Positions 60,526 to 64,000 of a DNA stretch of 64,000 nucleotides are shown here, piece after piece. The translations under genes and the position numbers were made by a program. How positions within the stretch are numbered: the stretch's first letter is position 1; every line of letters begins with the position of its first letter. The DNA comes from an uncultured Clostridia bacterium. GTDB lineage: Bacteria; Bacillota; Clostridia; Oscillospirales; Ruminococcaceae. The notes under the pieces were generated by a model, which worked only from the letters and a program-made list of their open reading frames with translations, made no database searches and was not told the DNA's origin. Where the stretch lies: positions 248,001 through 312,000 of the forward strand of contig CAMCFA010000001.1 in the NCBI GenBank assembly GCA_945873955.1, in the 5' to 3' direction.

Positions 60526-61202
60526 TAACGCTGAAAGAGATCGCAGTAATACGCACTGACTTCCCGGAGAAATTCGGCATTCCCCGGCAAAGCGGGCTGG
60601 TGGAGGAGCTAAGATCCACACTGGTGTTCCACCCGGAATTCCGCGTGCCGGAGGCGCTGCGGGGGCTGGAGCAATATTCACACCTGTGGCTTATCTGGGA
60701 GTTCTCAAAGGCGGTGCGTGAGGACTGGAAGCCAACTGTGCGCCCGCCCCGGCTGGGTGGAAACACCCGCATGGGAGTTTTCGCCACCCGCTCGCCCTAC
60801 CGCCCGAATCCTCTGGGACTTAGCTGTGTACGGCTGGAGGGAATTGACTTTGACGCGCCGGACGGTCCCCTGCTGCACCTCTTCGGAGCAGACCTCATGG
60901 ACGGTACTCCCATTTACGACATCAAGCCCTACCTTCCCTACGTTGACTGCCGCCCGGAGGCTTCAAACGGCTTCGCGCTGGCGCAGCAGGAGGGCGTGCT
61001 GTCCGTGGAACTCCCGAAGGAGCTTGCCGAGCTTGTGCCGGAGGATCGCCGAGGAGCGCTGATCTCAGTGCTGGCGCAGGATCCCAGACCGCAGTACATC
61101 TCCGACCCGGAGCGGGTCTACACAATGAGCTTCGCCGGGCTTGAGGTGAGCTTTACCGTTGACGGTTCGAATCTGACGGTAACTGACATTCATAAAAGCT
61201 GA
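60522..61202 (+). CDS. trmO: TrmO-type tRNA (t6A37) methyltransferase
   Basis: A 226-residue protein of the TsaA/YaeB/TrmO family, which methylates N6-threonylcarbamoyladenosine at tRNA position 37 with SAM. Family pieces are the N-terminal EIAVIRTDFPEKFGIPRQSGLV, LRGLEQYSHLWLIWEF, GVFATRSPYRPNPLGLS (the SAM-binding core) and DLMDGTPIYDIKPYLPY. The start overlaps the Bcp-like stop (ATGA). It ends the operon and fits the translation theme of the GTPase-nuclease gene. Confidence 0.93.
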   Translation: MITLKEIAVIRTDFPEKFGIPRQSGLVEELRSTLVFHPEFRVPEALRGLEQYSHLWLIWEFSKAVREDWKPTVRPPRLGGNTRMGVFATRSPYRPNPLGLSCVRLEGIDFDAPDGPLLHLFGADLMDGTPIYDIKPYLPYVDCRPEASNGFALAQQEGVLSVELPKELAELVPEDRRGALISVLAQDPRPQYISDPERVYTMSFAGLEVSFTVDGSNLTVTDIHKS

Positions 61203-61215
61203 AACACACAAAAAA

Positions 61216-61255
61216 AGACCTGAGAAGCATCGAACCTCTCAGGTCTGAATTTTTA
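61216..61255. terminator. Bidirectional terminator
   Basis: Stem AGACCTGAGA / TCTCAGGTCT with an 11-base loop, A-run before and GAATTTTTATG after; it serves trmO and the converging ABC exporter gene. Confidence 0.88.
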
Positions 61256-63103
61256 TGTAGCGATCCCCGCGAACTGGCTCTGGTAGAGATTGTAATAACA
61301 GCCCTTCTGCGCCAGAAGCTCGTCGTGGTCACCGGCTTCGACTACCTTTCCGCCGCTGATGACAACTATTTTGTCTGCGTCGCGGATAGTCGAAAGTCTG
61401 TGCGCGATAATAAGACTCGTCCTGCCCTTCATCAGAGCGACCATTGCCTCTTGAATATGCATTTCGGTGCGGGTGTCTATGCTGGAAGTTGCCTCGTCAA
61501 GAATGAGTATCTTCGGGTTAGCAAGCACCGCCCTCGCTATTGAGATAAGCTGACGCTGCCCTTGTGAAAGGTTGCTGCCGCCCTCGGTCAACATGGTGTT
61601 GTAGCCCTCCGACAGCTTTGACGCGAAGTCGTCAACACGCGCGACCTTCGCTGCTTCGATTACCTCCTCGTCGGTGGCGTCTATCCTGCCGTAGCGGATA
61701 TTCTGCGCTATCGTGTCGGAGAAGATAACGGTGTCCTGCAATACTATGCCGATACTTCCGCGCAGCTTGTCAACCGGGATATTCCGGATATCCTGCCCGT
61801 CAAGAGTTATAACTCCGCCGTCCACATCGTAGAACCGTGTAAGCAGATTCACGACCGTGGTCTTGCCGCTGCCGGTCGCGCCGACTATCGCGATCTTCTG
61901 ACCTCTCTTCACCCAGAGGTTGAAGTCTTTAAGCACCTGCTCGCCGGGGATATAGGAGAAGTCGATATCCTTGAAATTGAGGTCGCCCTTTACATTCTCG
62001 ATCTCGAACGGCTCGTTTCCGCCGGGGTTCTCCGGTTCGCTGTCCATGACCTCAAACACGCGTTCTGCGCCGGCAAGCGCCGACTGTATCTGCGCGTACT
62101 GGTTCGCAATCTCGTTGATAGGTCTTGTGAACTGCTTTGAGTAGGTGATAAACGCCTGTATCGTGCCTATTGAGATATAGAACATATCAGTTTCCGGGCG
62201 GGAAGCAAGCACCGCGCCGACAACTGCGATAAGCAGGAATCCGAAATTGCCTATGGTGTTCATGCAGGGACCCATGCTGCCGCCTAGTATCTGCGCCTTA
62301 ACGCCGACAGTCCGCAGCTCGTCGCTGGTGCGGTTGAAGTCCTCGCAGATCTTGCCCTCGTGGGTGAACGCCTTGACTGTCTTGCAGCCGCTGACTGCTT
62401 CCTCTATCTGACCGTTGAGCTGTCCCAGCTTTGCCTGCTGAAGCGGGAAGAATTTCCGCATGAACTTCGACAGGGTCTTGGTAACAAGCAGCGTAAGTAC
62501 AATCGTTATCATGCTGACAAGCGTCATCAGCCACGAATTTACCAGCATCATAACAAAGCAGCCTATCAGCATGATTATGCCGGATATCAGCGAACCAAGC
62601 GACTGGGAAACTGAGTTCGACACGTTCTCGACGTCGTTTGTCATACGGCTGAGGATATCGCCGTGCTTGTGGGTATCTATGTAGCGTATCGGCAGCTTTG
62701 ATATCCTCGCGAACAGATCCTTACGCATGACCTTTACGGTGTACTGCGAAAGCATTGCCGCGAACAGATTCTGGAAATAGGTAAATACTGCTGAGAATAA
62801 ATAAACGACTGCCATAATTCCCAGCCACATCAGCAGCGAATCTGCGTCCAGCTTTGCGATAGCGTCAATCGCATTCGCCTGTATAGTCGGTGCAGCGACA
62901 TTCAGCAGGGTAGCCAGCAGCATTACCGCAAGCATTGCAACTATCAGCTTCTGGTTCTTGCCGATATAGCTGAGTATGCGGCTGAGCGTAGCTTTGAGGT
63001 TCTTGGGCTTCTCGCCGGGCAGAACTCCGGGGGGCGCGTGTCCCGGACCTCTTCCCGGTCCTCCGCCGGGACGGAGATTAATCATCGGTTTGTTGTCAGC
63101 CAA
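61253..63103 (-). CDS. ABC exporter half-transporter, canonical ATPase site subunit
   Basis: A 616-residue type IV ABC exporter subunit. A Gly/Pro-rich N-terminal tail of about 33 residues (PGGGPGRGPGHAPPG) precedes six membrane helices (about 50-340) and a C-terminal ATPase: GATGSGKTTV, LSQGQRQLISIARAV as signature and LILDEATSSID with the catalytic glutamate. The start is a TTG at 63101-63103 after GGGGGCTGAGCAGG. It overlaps the partner gene by eight bases. With the partner it forms a heterodimer of the LmrCD/BmrCD/TmrAB type, probably exporting drugs, lipids or peptides. Confidence 0.93.
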   Translation of the reverse strand: MADNKPMINLRPGGGPGRGPGHAPPGVLPGEKPKNLKATLSRILSYIGKNQKLIVAMLAVMLLATLLNVAAPTIQANAIDAIAKLDADSLLMWLGIMAVVYLFSAVFTYFQNLFAAMLSQYTVKVMRKDLFARISKLPIRYIDTHKHGDILSRMTNDVENVSNSVSQSLGSLISGIIMLIGCFVMMLVNSWLMTLVSMITIVLTLLVTKTLSKFMRKFFPLQQAKLGQLNGQIEEAVSGCKTVKAFTHEGKICEDFNRTSDELRTVGVKAQILGGSMGPCMNTIGNFGFLLIAVVGAVLASRPETDMFYISIGTIQAFITYSKQFTRPINEIANQYAQIQSALAGAERVFEVMDSEPENPGGNEPFEIENVKGDLNFKDIDFSYIPGEQVLKDFNLWVKRGQKIAIVGATGSGKTTVVNLLTRFYDVDGGVITLDGQDIRNIPVDKLRGSIGIVLQDTVIFSDTIAQNIRYGRIDATDEEVIEAAKVARVDDFASKLSEGYNTMLTEGGSNLSQGQRQLISIARAVLANPKILILDEATSSIDTRTEMHIQEAMVALMKGRTSLIIAHRLSTIRDADKIVVISGGKVVEAGDHDELLAQKGCYYNLYQSQFAGIAT

Positions 63104-64000
63104 CCTGCTCAGCCCCCTCTCTCATCTGGGAGTTGTAGATATCACGGTAGACCTCGCAGTTTTTCATCAGATTCTCGTGGTTGTCAAATGCGGCGATACA
63201 CCCGTTGTCAATTACCGCGATCTTGTCCGCGCGCATTACGCTCGCCACACGCTGGGCTATCATAATGACGGTAGTCCCCTCCAGCTTCTCGCGGAGCGCT
63301 TTTTGCAGCTTCGCGTCGGTGGAAAGATCCAGCGCAGACATGCTGTCGTCGAAAATAAGTATTTCCGGGTGCTTCACTATGGCTCTGGCAATGGAAAGAC
63401 GCTGCTTCTGACCGCCGGAAAGAGAACTGCCCTTTTCGGTTATCATGTCCTTGTAGCCGTCGGTGAAACCGCTGATGAACTCGTGTGCCTGCGCTATTTC
63501 AGCGGCACGGCGGACTTCCTCATCAGAGGCGCTGGCGTCGCCCCAGCGTATGTTCTCTTCGATCGTTTCAGAGAAAAGCTCACTTTTCTGGAGCACAAAG
63601 CCTATCCTGCTGCGAAGATCCTCCAGCTTGTAGTCGCGGACATTTACGCCGTCCACCAGCACCTCGCCCTCTACCGCGTCATAGAACCGCGGGATAAGGC
63701 TGACGAGCGAGGTCTTGCCGCAGCCGGTCGCTCCGAGGATAGCAACAGTTTCACCCTTGTTCACGCGGAAATTAACGTCATTCAGCACATTGCCGCTCTG
63801 AACGCCGGGGTATCTGAAGGACACACCGCGAAACTCGACAGTGCCGGTTTCGGGGGTCTCGCCCTCAAATGTGCCGTCGGAGATGACCGGGTCAGCTTCA
63901 AGCACCTCTCTGATACGTCCCGCAGAGGCGGAAGCCCTTGTTACCTGCTGGAACATCATGCCGATCATCATCATTGACATGAGTATCTGGGTTATGTAGG
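63096..64000 (-). CDS. ABC exporter half-transporter, degenerate ATPase site subunit, cut by the window edge
   Basis: The C-terminal 300 residues of the partner subunit; the frame stays open to the right edge (YITQILMSMMMIG), so the membrane domain lies outside the window. The visible ATPase has GATGCGKTSLV, the signature LSGGQKQRLSIARAI and Walker B LIFDDSMSALD. The residue after Walker B is aspartate instead of the catalytic glutamate, the mark of the non-hydrolytic site in heterodimeric exporters, while the partner keeps the glutamate. The stop overlaps the start of the downstream subunit by eight bases, consistent with coupled translation. Confidence 0.92.
   Translation of the reverse strand, partial: YITQILMSMMMIGMMFQQVTRASASAGRIREVLEADPVISDGTFEGETPETGTVEFRGVSFRYPGVQSGNVLNDVNFRVNKGETVAILGATGCGKTSLVSLIPRFYDAVEGEVLVDGVNVRDYKLEDLRSRIGFVLQKSELFSETIEENIRWGDASASDEEVRRAAEIAQAHEFISGFTDGYKDMITEKGSSLSGGQKQRLSIARAIVKHPEILIFDDSMSALDLSTDAKLQKALREKLEGTTVIMIAQRVASVMRADKIAVIDNGCIAAFDNHENLMKNCEVYRDIYNSQMREGAEQVG

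Noticed and set aside
62976-63977. A 333-codon plus-strand open frame opposite the ABC exporter genes
   Set aside because: The minus-strand frames carry all ABC motifs; this frame has none.

Overview
The window looks like chromosome from a Gram-positive, spore-forming, chemotactic anaerobe of the Clostridia, most like a Ruminococcus/Oscillospiraceae gut bacterium. The reasons are AddAB rather than RecBCD, SpoIVB, CheV, LrgAB, RlmH and a DacF-type carboxypeptidase, strong Shine-Dalgarno sites, many TTGAxx-N17-TATAAT promoters, and fibre-degrading type glycosidase architecture. I see no rRNA, tRNA, CRISPR array, insertion sequence or prophage. The base composition looks even and the genes are tightly packed. 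There is no obvious island.

Layout. (1) 1-10138, minus strand: one long gene string from a strong promoter at 10110-10138: thymidylate kinase, DUF2156 protein, DJ-1/PfpI protein, 5-formyl-THF cyclo-ligase, MltG, U32 protein, double zinc-ribbon protein, a small TPM-less membrane protein, a multidomain GH3 glycosidase and a partial hypothetical gene. (2) 10160-11246: a DHH phosphoesterase with its own promoter and terminator. (3) 11265-17161, minus: nitrilase-fold amidase, divergent tubulin-like protein and transglutaminase membrane protein under one consensus promoter. (4) 17232-17987: XRE regulator plus small membrane protein. (5) 18223-29598, plus: SpoIVB; then PfkB kinase, a HAD phosphatase fused to a nuclease-like domain, AddB and AddA. 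(6) 29621-31882: a secreted beta-propeller-like protein with an apparent ACG start, then CheV. (7) 31920-34838, minus: DacF-like, RlmH, aldose epimerase. (8) 34909-40184: metallophosphoesterase-like and PC4-like proteins, CorA with a structured leader, and a PocR-sensor / GGDEF-EAL pair. (9) 40242-45398: LrgB, LrgA, MntP with a structured leader, a lipoprotein and a methyl-accepting chemotaxis protein. (10) 45448-56371, mostly minus: DMP19 protein, small membrane protein, ABC-F protein; PheS-PheT-SurA-like lipoprotein; ProB-ProA-membrane protein. (11) 56454-61246, plus: membrane protein, AcpS-like protein without its metal ligands, a TetM-like GTPase fused to a YacP/Rae1-type endoribonuclease, a Bcp-like protein without the peroxidatic cysteine, and TrmO. 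(12) 61253-64000, minus: a heterodimeric ABC exporter that runs off the right edge.

Most striking are the ribosomal-protection GTPase / A-site nuclease fusion (57475-60048), the tubulin-like/transglutaminase operon (11265-17089), the HAD / nuclease-like fusion directly before addBA (20551-22176), structured leaders before corA and mntP, and an unusual number of proteins whose catalytic residues are replaced (AcpS-like, Bcp-like, metallophosphoesterase-like, histidine-kinase-like, AddB Walker A). Some of the last group need only one transition mutation and could be assembly errors; others need several changes and look genuine. All family assignments are from reading the translated sequence; none was checked against a database.
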